64,000 nucleotides of DNA, taken from contig OX326957.1 of the NCBI GenBank assembly GCA_946800325.1, positions 49,347,307 to 49,411,306 of the forward strand. Reading direction: 5' to 3'. Positions 22,571 through 35,330 of this stretch are shown one piece after another (positions within the stretch are counted from its first letter, which is position 1; each line of letters opens with the position of its first letter). Origin of the DNA: Luzula sylvatica. Its lineage: Eukaryota > Streptophyta > Magnoliopsida > Poales > Juncaceae. The translations under genes and the position numbers were made by a program. Under the pieces are notes generated by a model that had not been told where the DNA came from, did no database searches, and saw only the letters and a list, made by a program, of their open reading frames with translations.

Positions 22571-24158
22571 GGTTTGTTATATATGATATACTTACCAGTT
22601 ACAATGGTTATGAAGTTCCTGAATGATACTTGTTTAAGTTAAGTCTCGATTAGTATTGAATGTGATGTTGTTTGTCACTCATATGTATTACATACAAATA
22701 TACAATAATGTAAAATTTGATGTTAAAATATGTTAAATTGTGTGTTTTTACTTTTTTTAGTCAAAATTTCATGTTTACCCCTGTAAAATATCATAATTTC
22801 AAGTATACTCCTAAAAACGTGAAATTTCATAAATACCCCAATAAAACTCTTCAAATATCATGAATACCCCTAAATTGAATTTTCAGCTAAAAGTTTATTA
22901 ACTTTTTCGTTCAAAATATGTTATGTTTTACTCCTGCATAAATATAGAAGCTACTTCAAATTTTGAGAATAATATTGATTTGAGTAACAACTTTTGAAAG
23001 AAAATAATGAAATAGATTTGACAATATTTGATTTTTGTATGGTTTTAAATATTATTGAAGAATAAAAATTATTCATAATCATAAAAAAAAAATTAATGAG
23101 ATAATAGAAGTATCAAGAAGTCTCGAGGCCCCGAATCTTTTTACAGGATTAATTGTGAATGACAATTGTGTATATGATATGCACATGGGTCCCATTATTA
23201 ATTTACCATAAAAATAGCATAGATATCAAATCGGTTGATAATGTAGCATTTTTAATAGGGATATATATGATATTTTTTAAAAAATATAAGAGTAATCAAG
23301 GTCAGACTTGGACTTTGGTCCAGTTGGCCCAAATCACATGTCTTTTTTTTTCGAGGTCTCCCTTATATATAGAAAATCCACTATACATATAAAACTTAAT
23401 AAATGACACACCTCAGCGCATTCATTTCTTTCTGAAGTCCGAACATGACCCGTTAATGTTTATGATCCGAACGTGATAGAACACACACGCCTTGCAGCTC
23501 CTGCTCGACCGATAACGTACACATGCCTCCTGCTCAACGATGATAAGGAAGAGAGGTGGAGATTATGGTAGATTGAGTGGGCATGAGGACAAAATTTGGC
23601 TGATTTTGGGCATAATTAGGGCTTAGAGATGGATTTGGAGATAAATTGTAAGTCTTTCCTGGATATGTTCATTTCCTAAATTCACTGAAAATTAGATTAA
23701 TTTCCTTAATTTAATTTCATGAACTCACTGATTTGAGGCGGGAGGACAAAACATCATGTTAGACTTTACTCCATGGACGAATTGGAAACGAGACGGTAAT
23801 TCCTGTCGGTGCGGAGCGTACTAGTGTTAAAAATATAACCAACAAATTTCTTCTTCAATTTTGTCGAAAAGGTCACGATCGAAGGTTAACTTTTCATTTT
23901 TTCTAGTTAATTGTGAAATTCTATGTAATATTTTAATTAATCTTCAAATTTGTTGTTAAAAAATACGATATCAACAACTTTTCAATTAAGGAATATATGT
24001 GAAATTATGATGTTTTACGAATGTACACGATAAATTGCGCATTCGTAACGGTAATATACAAAAGGTAGGGACTAAAATGTACACAGTATACATTGACAAT
24101 TGGCGCGACTTGGTTTAAATGCGTTAACCAACCATAGGGTTTTAAGACTTTTGACTCC
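22571..24158. other. Spacer between P450 gene 2 and the gene island
   Basis: No gene is recognised. At 22760-22890 there are words (TTTACCCCTGTAAAATATCA, CATGAATACCCCTAAATT) of the type that fills the foldback repeat at 31580-32435, probably a decayed half-copy. The rest is unremarkable AT-rich sequence. Confidence 0.5.
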
Positions 24159-25623
24159 ATGTGGCGGTGCGTTGCGGATTCGGGCAGGAAGAGGTTCGGC
24201 ATTAGACGGCTCTCGTCGGTTCTCCGGCGACGCGTCACCGACGAGGGAGATTGGGTTTACTCGCCTGAGTGGTGGGAACCTGCCACTGACGGACATACAG
24301 TTTTCCAGGCGGCCTCCGACCATGGAAATGGAGTCGTTTCTGTTGTTAGCTATCCTGCTTCTAGACCAGTAAAGCTTCTCTTTTTCTTCTCGAATTTGTG
24401 AATGGCTTTTGCTCCATAAATGTTTCTGACGATTCGATGACTGAACTTCATTGTAGGCGATAGAGCAATGGCCAATGACTGAGAGATGGCTGCAACATAG
24501 GTATGCTAAATCTGATCCTAAATCGAGCTTCGATGGAAATGAATTCCAGTTATTGGGATACCAATGGCGTGTATTGAGATTCAACGACGATACTCGTCAG
24601 AGCACGGTTAAAGTGATGGCTGCTTGCAAAACTTCAGAACCTAAATCTTTCATCTTGATGCAACAACCACACTGCTTAGCCGTTCCATGTAAATTTCTTC
24701 TTCGAAACCCTTAATTTATGTTCTTCTCAATTCAATTTCCTAAATGAATTTACTTTTTTTTTCAGATGTGAAGAGTATGGTTTCGGTTGGATTGACTGCT
24801 CTAGCTTCATCCTCATTCGATCTCATTCAAGCTGTTTTGGGGAAAAAGAATTTGAATGTTTTGTGTATTGGACATGGAGGCGGTACAATTCCATTGTTTC
24901 TCGCAAGTAAAATCAAAGGTGAATTCTTTTAATGCTGTCATTTCTTAAAATTACGAAATATTAAGGTTTTTTTAACAATTTTTTGTTTTGTTTGAAGGTG
25001 CTAATGTCCACGTAGTAGAAATAGATCCAGTTGTAATAAAGGCCTCCGTTGAAGCAATGGGTTTTCCATCCTCAGAACTGCCCAACCAATTTGTTTGGGA
25101 TGAAACCCTAAAAAATCGAATTTCGATCCACATATCAGATGCTCATGATTTCATCCAAAACGACTCGAACAAATATGACTTAGTTTTCGTCGATGCATAT
25201 GATGGGGATGATATTTTCCCAAACAAACTTTGGGATGTAAAAGGGACCTTCTTGTCAAACCTTGCAGAACGGGTCGACCCGGTTCACGGCACGGTAGTGG
25301 TGAATTTACATTCAAATTCGGACGTACCGTCAACTGGTCTGAACAACGATTTTTCGTTTTTTCCTGAAAAGTTAAGCATGGGGAATTATGTGAATCAAGT
25401 TTGTACGAATTATAAGGTGCATTTTGGGGGAGCTTTTGTGGTGCAAGTTCCGTGGTTGTGTAACGTAACTCTTGTTGCTAGTACAGCTCAGAGTTTGCAT
25501 AGTAAACATAGAGATTTAGTTTTGAGTCGGCTTGCTTCGAAGACGAATTTGGTTGAGTCAATTTTTGATTTGAAATTCCCTTGTTTGGAGTTCGTTAAGA
25601 AAGGATTTATGTTGGTTAATTGA
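24159..25623 (+). CDS. Spermidine-synthase-like (SAM methyltransferase fold) protein
   Basis: Four exons (24159-24368, 24457-24688, 24766-24918, 24998-25623), all with GT..AG junctions, join to 406 codons plus stop. The N-terminal part reads DEGDWVYSPEWWEP and GHTVFQAASDHGNG. The core has the nucleotide-binding loop LNVLCIGHGGGTIPLFLASK, the acidic VHVVEIDPVVIKA and YDLVFVDAYDGDDIFP, the pattern of the spermine/spermidine synthase and METTL13-like branch of SAM-dependent enzymes. Whether it methylates, transfers aminopropyl groups or does neither cannot be decided. The start is the first ATG in frame with the WVYSPEWW block. A C2-domain gene follows 345 bp downstream on the same strand. Confidence 0.88.
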
Positions 25624-25967
25624 TATTGTTTTATTTGTATTCTTTCAAAAACTAAATACAATACAGAATTTTATAGATTTGTTTGTATTTGTTATTGTTT
25701 TTCCGTTCTTGACCACTAAATTTATAAATATTGAGGGTACTTTTAATTTATTAATTTGTTCCCATTGTATGATTTTAAAGCATGCTTGTTAATAAACCAA
25801 TTTTTTGGTAACAATTCGTTTGATGTAACCTAGAACTCCCCTAGAATTAAACCCTCTCAAAACCCCAATCCTGTCCACTCGGTCAATACTCTAGTTCCCT
25901 AACCACCATCCTAAAATATATCTACTGTACCTCTCCACATGCCAACTTTACCAAATTCTCTTCACCG

Positions 25968-26786
25968 ATGGCTCCGGTGGGACCCGTCCCTTCCGGCACA
26001 CCCTCGGCTTCCAATCATGCATCTTGGTTGGGATCCGGCACTGGAGGTTACTATCCGTCACCGCCTCCATTTCCATTCACCTTCCATTTGCTCGAAGTAA
26101 TGGTCATGTCCGCTCAAGATGTACACTCAGCAGGGCGGTCGATGCAGACGTATGCAGTAGCCTGGATCGACCCGTCACACAAAGTAAAGACGAGGCTCGA
26201 CGGGGTGGGTTATACCGACCCGTCTTGGAACGAGAAATTTGTGTTTCGTGTTGAGGATTCTGTGCTGAGATCCGATACTGCGATGATCAATTTCGAGATT
26301 TATGCCGTTGGGTTTTTGTCTGACGTACTACTTGGCACCGCACGAGCCTTGCTTTCAATCATTCGCCCCGCTCTCTCCACCCAATTCCATGCTCTTCAGG
26401 TTATCTTTTATCCTTTTGAAAATAATATAAAAAATAAAATTTCATCTAATGTTAACTTGAAAATATTTTTGTAGGTGCGGCGTCCGAACTCGCTGCGTCC
26501 GCAAGGGATGCTCAACATAGCGGTTTCCCTTCTGGACGGCTACGCGAAGTCTCTCCCCATTTATCAAGATATCAATCGTTCGTATAAACTCAAGAAAGTC
26601 AGGATCGATGACAGAAAGGACAAAGACAAACAAAACAAGTCCAGGACCGAGCGAAAACCGTCTTACAAGAGAAAGGGGAGCTTCAAGGGGATACTTTGCT
26701 TTAACCCCGCGACCGAGTCTGGCGAGGTTAATTCAGTCGCGGCTCAACCATGGATCGTCAATAGAGGGATTCTTAAAAGAACTTGA
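25968..26786 (+). CDS. C2-domain protein, SRC2-like
   Basis: Exons 25968-26399 and 26475-26786 join in frame to 247 residues. After a Pro/Ser/Gly-rich N-terminus (about 1-35) comes one C2 domain: FHLLEVMVMSAQDVHS, TYAVAWIDPSHKVKTRLDG, TDPSWNEKFVFRV and a FEIYAVGFLSDVLLGTAR strand. The C-terminal half is basic (KKVRIDDRKDKDKQNKSR, then RKPSYKRKGSFKG). Small plant C2 proteins of this type bind membranes, often in a calcium-dependent way, in stress responses. The role here is inferred from the domain only. The calcium-binding Asp set looks incomplete, so calcium dependence is uncertain. Confidence 0.87.
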
Positions 26787-27000
26787 GAATGTATGGATTT
26801 AAACCCTAAACTACAAAAAAAATTGTTTTTCGGATTTCTATTTTTTGAGCATGATGTCCTGTTTTGTATGTTTTATTTTATTTTTTCTTTTTCATCGTTA
26901 TGTTTTTGGTTTGGTTGTGATATTATGCTTACATTAATATGATGTTTGTAATTTGTTTTTGTAAAAGTTGATATTTCATATGAATTTGCATATTATGTTT
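26787..27000. other. 3' flank of C2 gene
   Basis: T-rich downstream region with no recognisable gene. Confidence 0.5.
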
Positions 27001-27290
27001 GCAAGTGACCTCAATTTGGTGGTTAAAATGGTTTGTGTGCCGTATAAAATAAGGCAAAGAAGCAAGATACTTGCATTTTGGATCAAAAGTAAAACTGCTT
27101 AAAGTCTCTCCCTTGCGTCTCGTGTTCATAATCATAGCCACTTGGGCCTTAATATCTTCTAATAACTTTCTTTTTAATAATACGGCCACTTTACCGGTCC
27201 AAGTTGTTTTCTTTTTCATAAGAATATTGCCATGAAATCATTGATAATTTTCTTTTGATAAACACCACCAGTTGAAAAAACACATGACAT
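27001..27290. repeat. Dispersed P450-upstream repeat, copy 4 (orphan)
   Basis: AGTGACCTCAATTTGGTGG, GTGCCGTATAAAATAAGGC, TCTCCCTTGCGTCTCGTG, then AACACCACCAGTTGAAAAA. It matches the copies upstream of the P450 genes over about 250 bp, but no P450 follows; the next gene is a TPR-like protein 700 bp away. Confidence 0.75.
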
Positions 27291-27964
27291 AATCGATATT
27301 GAAGATATGTTTATTAAAATAATAAAATATACAATATAAAAATCATGTTGATGATAAAACATATATTGAAAGAATAGAATATATTTAACGTACATAAAAC
27401 ATATCGAACATATAAAATATATATATGTTATGACAGATTGTGGGTTCGATTTACATTCACATCAATGAATAAAAGACATATGCGACTTCTTCATTTATTA
27501 TTAAATAAATAAAATGTACATATATTTGCTAATTATTGGATACAAAGATATATCAAACAGATAAAATTTATATTAATATTTCAAACAAAAATTAGGCAAG
27601 TGTAATAATATATTGTATAAATAAGATGATATGTTAATATAAAAAATATATATTTTATTAATAAAATGATGCTTACATAGATAAGAGTAAGAGGTTATAA
27701 AGAAAAGAAAAAAATTAATGTTTTATTTTTTAAATTTGACTTAATAAAAATATATAACAGATCGTTATACCCTTTGTTTTAAGACGGGTTATATCGTTGT
27801 AAATTAGGGCTTATGGAAGATTTCTGTGGATACTATGATGGGAGTTTGAGAGGGAGTTCTTAATCAATACCCTGTATAAACTAAACAAAAACAACTCACT
27901 CGCATTCAAACCTTTCCAATTTTTAATTTGTTTTTCATAGCTGTGGAGAAAAAGAGAAGCGGAG
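27291..27964. other. AT-rich spacer and TPR gene leader
   Basis: No gene. A possible TATA-like GTATAAACT is at about 27871, roughly 90 bp before the TPR-like start codon. Confidence 0.4.
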
Positions 27965-28900
27965 ATGCTTAACAAAAGTCCTTCGAATCCAGACCCCACC
28001 TCCCCTCTCGAGTCCACCACTTCCTCGGGTTCCTCCTCCTCCTCCTCTCAGCCTCTCGAAAGAACCAATTCTTCCTCCTCCGTTCCCCCACCCCCTCCTC
28101 TCCATTCCGCCCCTTCTTTCTCCATTTACGCCTTCGAGAATCTCCCAATCGAACATCCAACCGAAGAACCCACCAAAGATTTCTCCTTCGGAACCGAATC
28201 GGAATCGGAGTCCGAAGCTGAAGCGGATTTGATACAAAGAATCGGAATCACGAACAAGGGTGCTGTCAAAAGTTTGCCTTTGTTTCTCGCGAGGGGGCTT
28301 GGGATTGATCGGGTCGGATCCGGATTGTTGGACGCTGGTGCCGAGGGGAAAAAGTGGAAGTTTCCTGTTGAGATGGGGAACGAAGAGGAGAAATTGGAGC
28401 TCGAGACGAAACTGAAGAGCACGGTGGAGAACGAACCCAGGAATGCCATTGCTTTGAGGGATTACGCTCAGTTTCTTAACGAGGTTAGTTCAATTCCTCC
28501 ATTGTTACCATAAATTAGTATGCAATTTCTAATTTCATTGCATTAATTAGGTGAGAGGAGATGCTAAGAGGGCAGAAGAATATTACTCTCGCGCTGTACT
28601 GATCGAACCTCCCAATGGAGAAATACTATGCGAGTATGCTAAACTACTGTGGTCCCTACATTCTGACGTGGATCGAGCTCACATATTTCGAAAAGGCCAT
28701 CTGCGTCCCTCCTAAAAACAGGTATGCATTAATTTAATTATTTACTCGAAGTTTCTTATATGAATTTAACGTATGATTTTTGCAGTGAGATCCTCGGATC
28801 ATATGCAGCTTTCATGTGGGATATCGAAGAAGGTTACGATACAAGCGGTATTGAAGGCACCATCGAATGCGATCTTTTTCCTGTATTAGTGGAGCTATAA
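27965..28900 (+). pseudogene. TPR-like protein gene with a one-base frameshift in exon 2
   Basis: Three exons are visible (27965-28483, 28551-28721, 28786-28900). The protein starts with a Ser/Pro-rich region (residues 1-60), has an acidic EADLIQRIGITNKG block, then TPR-like helices: PRNAIALRDYAQFLNE, VRGDAKRAEEYYSRAVLIEP, GEILCEYAKLLW. In exon 2, after SDVDRA, the reading frame jumps by one base: TYFEKAICVPPKN continues in another frame and joins properly to exon 3 (SEILGSYAAFMWDIEEG). In the annotated frame a TAA at 28713 ends the protein early. This is either a recent null allele or a sequence error; all else looks intact. Related plant TPR proteins have no firmly known function. Confidence 0.75.
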
Positions 28901-29224
28901 AAACAAGCTTCGAACAATTGAGCAAATAGGATCTGTTTGTGCAACGAGTCGCATTCATTTCTGACAAATAAATATATGATGGATTTTTTTTTTTGGAGTA
29001 ATTATATTATGACTTGCAAATGCTAATAATATGAAATATAATTTTGGTTCTATTGTTTTGTTTAATTCACCCAAAAATAATATAAGCTCTCACTTTCTCA
29101 AAATGACCAATCCAGTACATAAAGTCACTAACAAATTCCAAATTCCCGCAAAAAAACATAACACAACAACACAACCTAAAACAAATAAATAAGGAACAAA
29201 AAAGACTGTTACAAACGTATGTCC
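28901..29224. other. Convergent intergenic region
   Basis: This short AT-rich gap lies between the TPR-like gene (+) and the G3BP-like gene (-), which converge. It presumably holds both polyadenylation regions. No other feature is seen. Confidence 0.5.
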
Positions 29225-31400
29225 CTACGAAGCAGGGACGTTTCTTCGTGGATATCCGTTTCCTCTGGACTTGTTTGCAAAATCACTATCTCTGTCACCA
29301 AAAGACCTGCCACCGCTGAAAGGCCTTCTAGAAGGTTCTGGATTGTACCCACCACCCCACGATCCTCTTCCACCACTTCGTCCTCTTCCTGTTCCTCCTG
29401 TACAGTCAATAATTTTAGCAAAATTATTTACAATTTTGTGGAATAATAGAGAAATATTAGAATACTTACGTGAAGAAGGACCTCCGCGAGATAGACCTTG
29501 TTTACGCTCGTCTATATAAATCAACCTCCCATTCATATTAATTGGTGATGCCTAATTCAAAAGAGAAAATTAAAAATAAATAAAATAATAATGAAATCGA
29601 TAAATATCAAAATGGAGACGAACAAACCTGAATGGCATTCTGAACGCCATTTGCATCTACGAAGTCAATAAAAGCAAAAAACGTTCCAGTTTCCTAAACA
29701 AAGGAATAGAGTTAAGCTTATAGCGTAAAAGTATATATTCGTAATGAAAAATGGTATATTGTGGAGAGAAGAAAAGAAAATAATACCTTTCGACTCCTAA
29801 TGGCAATACCATCAGGTTTTAATGGGCCGAAAACCCTGAATTCTTGCTCCAAATCTGATACTTGTGTAGACGGTGCTAAATTCCCCACATAAACCGAAAA
29901 TGCTTCTGAAATTAAATCATACTAAATAAAATCAACACCCAAAAAATAAATAAAAAATTGAAAAAAAGAGAGAAATATAACCTTCTTCTTCGGCAATGGA
30001 GAGATCTTGGAACGGTTCTTGAATGGGTTTTTCTAGAAGTGGAGCGGTTTGAGATTGAATATTAGGATTTGGCTCCGAAACGGGTTTCTTTTGAGGAGCT
30101 GGGTTTAGTGTTTGTCTAACTTGTTTTGCTCTCAGCTGAAAAAAAGAAAAAAGAAAAAGAAAATTCAAATCCCCATCTTATACCCAAGTAATAAGTACTA
30201 TGCAGAAAAATTAAGTAACTTACAATAGAGGCATAGGATAGCTTAGGTTGTTCCCCAACAAAAACAGGAGGCTCCATTTCACGACTGACAACTTGTACAA
30301 CCTCCGATACAGGTGCAACTTGTGTCGGCACCGATACAACCGGTTCAGGTTCTTGTACTGGTTCTGGTTCAGCGGTCGCAGGCAGCTCAGGTTCAGGATC
30401 GTCAATGGATTCTTGTGCCAGACTTTCTTCCTCTATTTCTGGTTCTGCTTCAGATGATACCAGCTCTTCTTGTTCAATATCTTCCTGTTCAATACCGGTA
30501 TCGGTACCGGACTCTTCTCCTTGTACCGGTACTGCCTCTTGTTCGTGCACTTCTTCTCCAGTTCCATAGTCCATCACTGCCAAATAACAAATCCAACAAT
30601 AATTTATAGCTGAATTAACTGTTTTTTTGTTACTAAAGTCCTTTTTTAGAAATTTCGTTGTACCTGGTTCCTGAGGTACAGGGTGGGGCTCGGTATCAGT
30701 AGGATGGTACTGAGAATCATTCTCCTCATCAAGGAAATGGATCATATCGTTCAGAACGAAATATCCCTTTTCTTGCGGGGCAAGAAAGAAGCTCTGAATA
30801 AACCTCCTCCTCTTACTCCACTCCTTGAGCTGCACGAATCCCGAGACCACGACCAAAATGCCCGAGTTCCACGAATCCAGAAATTGGGCCGATTTTACCT
30901 CTATCCCGTTCAGATTCAAGTTCATCATTACTCCATGGATTTGCTGAAAAATATAAAAAGAAAAAGAATTTTTAAATTTTTGATCTTTTCATTTCGATGA
31001 TACGTAATTTGAGGTCAAAATTTACCAGCATGCCGGTGGCATTAGCTGCAACCATTGTGGAGACATCAAGACGAACCATGGTGCTCGCGTTAGTGTAGAA
31101 TTGGTGAACCATGTCTGGCCGGTTTTGAAGCATGTGGTAGTAGTTGTTCACGAAGTACGATCCAACCTGAAACTCATTCCAAATCAATTACAGTCCCCTT
31201 CTAGTAGAAAAGTTCATAAACTATTCTAGACAAAATCCGCGAAATAAGTACAAATAAAGGTATCTTCGGACAAAAAAAGATACAGTTGGAGCTCGCTGTC
31301 CGAATCTAACACTGGACGTAAAAACCCTAAAAATAACGAAATAACAAGTAAAACAGTGTACCTGAAAGGCATTCATCTGGCCAGGAAACGGCGCCGCCAT
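29225..31400 (-). CDS. G3BP-like protein (NTF2 domain plus RRM)
   Basis: Nine exons on the minus strand: 31362-31400, 31026-31166, 30664-30943, 30224-30576, 29982-30135, 29787-29905, 29628-29693, 29470-29551 and 29225-29397. They total 1,407 bases, exactly 468 codons plus stop. An NTF2-like domain occupies about residues 10-125 (VGSYFVNNYYHMLQNRP, QIHGVMMNLN...). The middle is long, acidic and Pro/Val-rich. An RRM follows (VYVGNLAPSTQVSDLEQEF, then GTFFAFIDFVDANGVQNAI), then a Gly/Arg-rich tail (GGTGRGRSGGRGSWGGG). This is the layout of G3BP, which binds RNA and nucleates stress granules. MKEA upstream could add four residues; MAAPFPG is the likelier start. Confidence 0.92.
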
Positions 31401-31580
31401 TGCCTCCTTCAAACCCTAGATCCGGAGAAGAAGAGAAAGCTCACTACAGATCGGACAGCTCTGGATCTATGTAACTCGAAGGATCTAGACAGATGCACTG
31501 AAGAAGGGAAATGAACAATATTACTCAAGGGATTATTATTTGTTGTTTTATCAAGAATAAATGTGTTTTTTTAATCTTTG
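31401..31580. promoter_or_regulatory. 5' leader and proximal promoter of the G3BP-like gene
   Basis: This covers the upstream side of the minus-strand gene. No clear TATA box is visible on the minus strand. Beyond it begins the AT-rich foldback repeat. Confidence 0.3.
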
Positions 31581-32435
31581 GTGGATTTACATGTTTATCC
31601 TTATAAAATGTCAAAATATTATATTTAAACTAAAAAAATAAAAATATTATACTTATCTTTTCGAAAATATAAAAAGAAATTTACATATTTATCCTTTCTT
31701 AAACTTAAAATTATATATTTATTATTTCTTAAAGTTAAAATTACATATTTATCCTTCTTAAAATTAAATATCAAATTTATCTTTTCACAAATCTAAAATA
31801 TCATATTTATTCAAAAAATAAAAATTATCCAATTTTTCGTGAAAACTAACGGTCAATATTTAAAATTATTATTTTACCCTTTACATATTTACCCTTCTAA
31901 AATTCCAAAATATCTTATTTACCCTTTTAAAAATAAAAATATCATATTTATCCAAAGAATATAACAATATAATCTCATAGATAGCAATATAAATGCAAAA
32001 AAATACATCAATAAAATTTGAAAATATAATCATTATGCCAAACTCAAATGACAAAAACAAAAATATAAAAAATATAGTTTCATAGAAAAAATATAACAAT
32101 AACTAAAAATGTTATTAAATTGTATGGCGTGATTTTTTCTTGTCGAGTGAGTAAGGGTACGTATGTTATTTTTATTATTGAGAAGGTAAATATGATATTT
32201 TAATTTTTAAAGGGGTAAATATGATATTCTGTATTTTTTTAAAAGGGTAAATATACAAGGGTAAAATAAAATTTTAAATATTGATCGTCAAATTTAACGG
32301 ATAAATTGGATGATTTTTAATTTTTGGGTAAATTTGATATTTTAGTTTTATGAAAGGTTAATTATGATATTTTCATTTTAAGAAGGATAAATATGTAATT
32401 TTAAGTTTAAAAAAGATTAAATATGTAAATCCCCC
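31580..32435. mobile_element. AT-rich foldback (long inverted repeat) element
   Basis: The left half (TTTACATATTTATCCTTTCT, CTTAAAATTACATATTT...) and right half (AAATATGTAATTTTAAG, AGGGTAAATATGATATT...) are imperfect reverse complements over about 350 bp each, with a centre near 32000. There is no coding capacity. Partial look-alikes occur near 3480, 22780 and 39640. Confidence 0.6.
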
Positions 32436-33284
32436 AATTATAAAATAGCATACTCACCTTTCAAAAATTTGCAAATCTTAATCTGGGGTTGAATTTGTGA
32501 AGGTTTAGTTTTACAAATCTAATCTAATTGAATTATATTCTGATGTCAATCTATTTGAGAGGAGAATTTCTGAAAAATCTTTTGATTTATAAGATTTCTT
32601 CAAAAAAATCTTATAAAGTGGTTCAAATTATTTTTTAATTTTTTATAGGGTTAATCTTTTTTTTTCTAAAATAGTATTTTGTTGCGATTACTGTGATTTT
32701 AATGTCGTTAATTAGCTTTCGAGTTGTATACGAAAGTTGTAGCCCTCGTTCCCAGTTTTCGAAAAATTGTACATTGTCTAATTTGGTGTTAGAATTCGGA
32801 AGTTATGGCCAAATACATTTTACGTGTGTCGATGAAGTCCGAGTAGAGGCTTGTCGGTTTTTTCGGAGTCTCGCTCGCATTAGGGTTTCGCTGGGGCGGT
32901 TGAGTTGAGGCAAAGGAGACAAATGACAAGTCTATATTATAAATAAACAATTTTATTATAATTCATATGTCAGTAACAAATGAGTGAATGAGTTAGATAA
33001 ATATATAGTAGGTATAAATTTATAATAAATGTAACATTCGAAATTTTCTGCCGAGTACATAATCAAGGTCGGAACCAAATTTTTTTATAACAAACATGCA
33101 AAATATAAATAAATAAACAAGAACAAATGCGTTGTTAGCCTATGGAAATTAAATTTACTACATCGTAGTTTTTTTCTTACTTTTTTAGTCATTACTTTTG
33201 TGTTTTTATATTATATCTGAATTTATGAAACACGGCAATAAACTCGTGTAATATCTGTAAAAAAAAATTACTAGATCTATTACA
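32436..33284. other. Spacer with a possible LTR-derived piece
   Basis: At 32690-32910 the composition and phrases (CGAAAGTTGTAGCCCTCGTT, GGAAGTTATGGCCAAATAC) resemble plant Gypsy LTR sequence, but no element ends are identified. The remainder is AT-rich. Confidence 0.35.
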
Positions 33285-33385
33285 TAAATTAACATCACGA
33301 TGTAGATCCGCTATAAAGTCGTCGCTATAGCGCCCGCTATCACAATCCACTGCAAAAAAATGTCTAACCACAACAATTTAAAATA
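33285..33385. mobile_element. Relic right end of a hAT-type element
   Basis: CCGCTATAAAGTCGTCGCTA, TAGCGCCCGCTATC and CACTGCAAAAAAATGTCTA, ending ACAATTTAAAATATT, parallel the right end of the element at 36347-37244. No left end or target duplication is found. Confidence 0.5.
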
Positions 33386-33475
33386 TTTTATTATATACAT
33401 AAAATTTGAACGTAAATTATAAATGTATTATACAAACTTTATTATTATTATTATTATTATGTTTTGTAGTGTCGC

Positions 33476-35330
33476 TACTGTCACACCCAAACATAAAAAT
33501 GAAAAAGGGTGCGGCAACCCGCCAGTATACAACTCGTATACCACGGGCTCTCATATGAAAACATCACAAAACAACATACCAAACTGATTCGAAAACAACA
33601 ACAACACATACATATACATACATTACGGAATTAAAATAATAATACAAAACTATTGCGGAAGCATAAAATGTATATTTACGAAACTCTGATATCGTTGTCG
33701 TTCTCACTCTTGAAGTACCCGCAACTCCCGATATTTGACCTTAGATACCTGTACTAAAAATATGTAAATCGAAAAGATTAGTCACGGAAGTGACTAAGTG
33801 AGTGAAACCTCGTTAAAAATAGTCATAACTAAAATAAGTACTTTTCAAATAAGTTCATAAAATAATCTCGTTGATCTTCAAATCATAAGTTTCTAAATAT
33901 ATCTCAAAATCATAAGATAATATCGTTTATCGTCAAATCATAAGTTTCTAAATATATCTCAAAATCATAAGAAAATATCGTTTATCTTCAAATCATATGT
34001 TTCTAAATATATCTCAAAATACTTTCCCCTGTTTTCGAACTCTAAATCGAAATCAAATCGATTACCTTCATATCTAATCATAATCATAATCATACTAATA
34101 CTTTTACCGGGGTGAGGGCGCAAATAACACTCGACTGAAGTGCCAACCCGAGCTGATAGCGAATCACACACGGGCTGGAACAAAACATAAAGCTCGGGAA
34201 GCGCGAATTCCCTACAAAAATGAGCTGACGACGGATAACCATGCACCACAGCCATACCCCTCGTGGGTCGGGACTTTGCACTACATCAAGTTTGCTACGC
34301 AATTGCCTCCAAAGAGCGCCACGGGGTCACGCGATACTACACCTAACAAACTAAAACATGCCGGAGGACGCCATGTTACCAAAAGACCCTCTTTCAAAAC
34401 CGTAAGCCCGGCTTACGTTTTATCTATATAAAATTCTACATATATATAGAGTCTCTCGGAGACCCTCTTTAAAACTCGTAAATCTTGTTTACGCTTTATC
34501 GAAATAAAATCTTTCTAATAATAAAATATTATAACCATATAATTTACTAAGTATATTTCATAAAACAAAACACTTTTTAGCGCAAATCGTTTTTGAAAAC
34601 AAATTCGAAATATACTTTCTATATTGGAATGAATATCCAAATTCAAAATCATAATTTCACAAATCATTTAAAATGATAAATCGTTGTACCTGTTATTCAA
34701 AATCAGTTCCAAATATATCACTAATATCAAGTTCGAATCGTAATTCAAAATTATTATCCAAATTCATTTTATTTCTCAAATCTTCTAATTCGAAATCAGT
34801 TTCTTTATATATATCGTTAATATCATAAATTATCATAATTATATTCAAAATCAGTTTTCCGAAATATTACTATATCATAAACGAAATAATATACGTTTTC
34901 GTAATTCAACATGATTTTTGGAACAAAATCCGTTTTAATCAAAATAGGTATAAATAATGGTAAAAAGAGAGAATAACACTCACAGATTGATCGAACTCGA
35001 TCGACGGCGAGATGGAACCAATTAAATCTGATCGAATCGAAAACGAATATCGGACGAAAAATATACGAAATCAAAACTCGAATCTTATTCCTCTATTCTG
35101 CTTGCAAACGAATCCAATTTGATCTCCCATATTGAACTATAATTTTGGAAGTATGATACTCCTATTTTCTCACTTCTCTCAATTCCTCTCTTGCTTATTA
35201 ATGGGGCGAATGAGTTCTGGTGGAAACAAATGTATACAAGGGATGTATATAAACCTAGCCGCTTAACAAAGTAGATCCGGTCCAATAAGAATTTGCTAGT
35301 TTTCATGCATACCCTAATTATTTATGTATA
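33476..35330. mobile_element. Non-coding LTR-like sequence, probably on the minus strand
   Basis: It begins CTGTCACACCCAAACAT and is richer in GC at 34090-34380 than its surroundings. Its GGGTGTGACA ending, read on the minus strand, is typical of Ty3/Gypsy LTR ends in plants. It has tandem repeats inside and no gag or pol. The distal boundary is uncertain. It could be a solo LTR or a large non-coding retroelement. Confidence 0.4.
33870..34020. repeat. Tandem repeat, about 57-60 bp unit, 2.5 copies
   Basis: The unit includes TCAAATCATAAGTTTCTAAA and TATATCTCAAAATCATAAG followed by ATAATATCGTTTATC. Copies differ by single substitutions. Confidence 0.85.
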
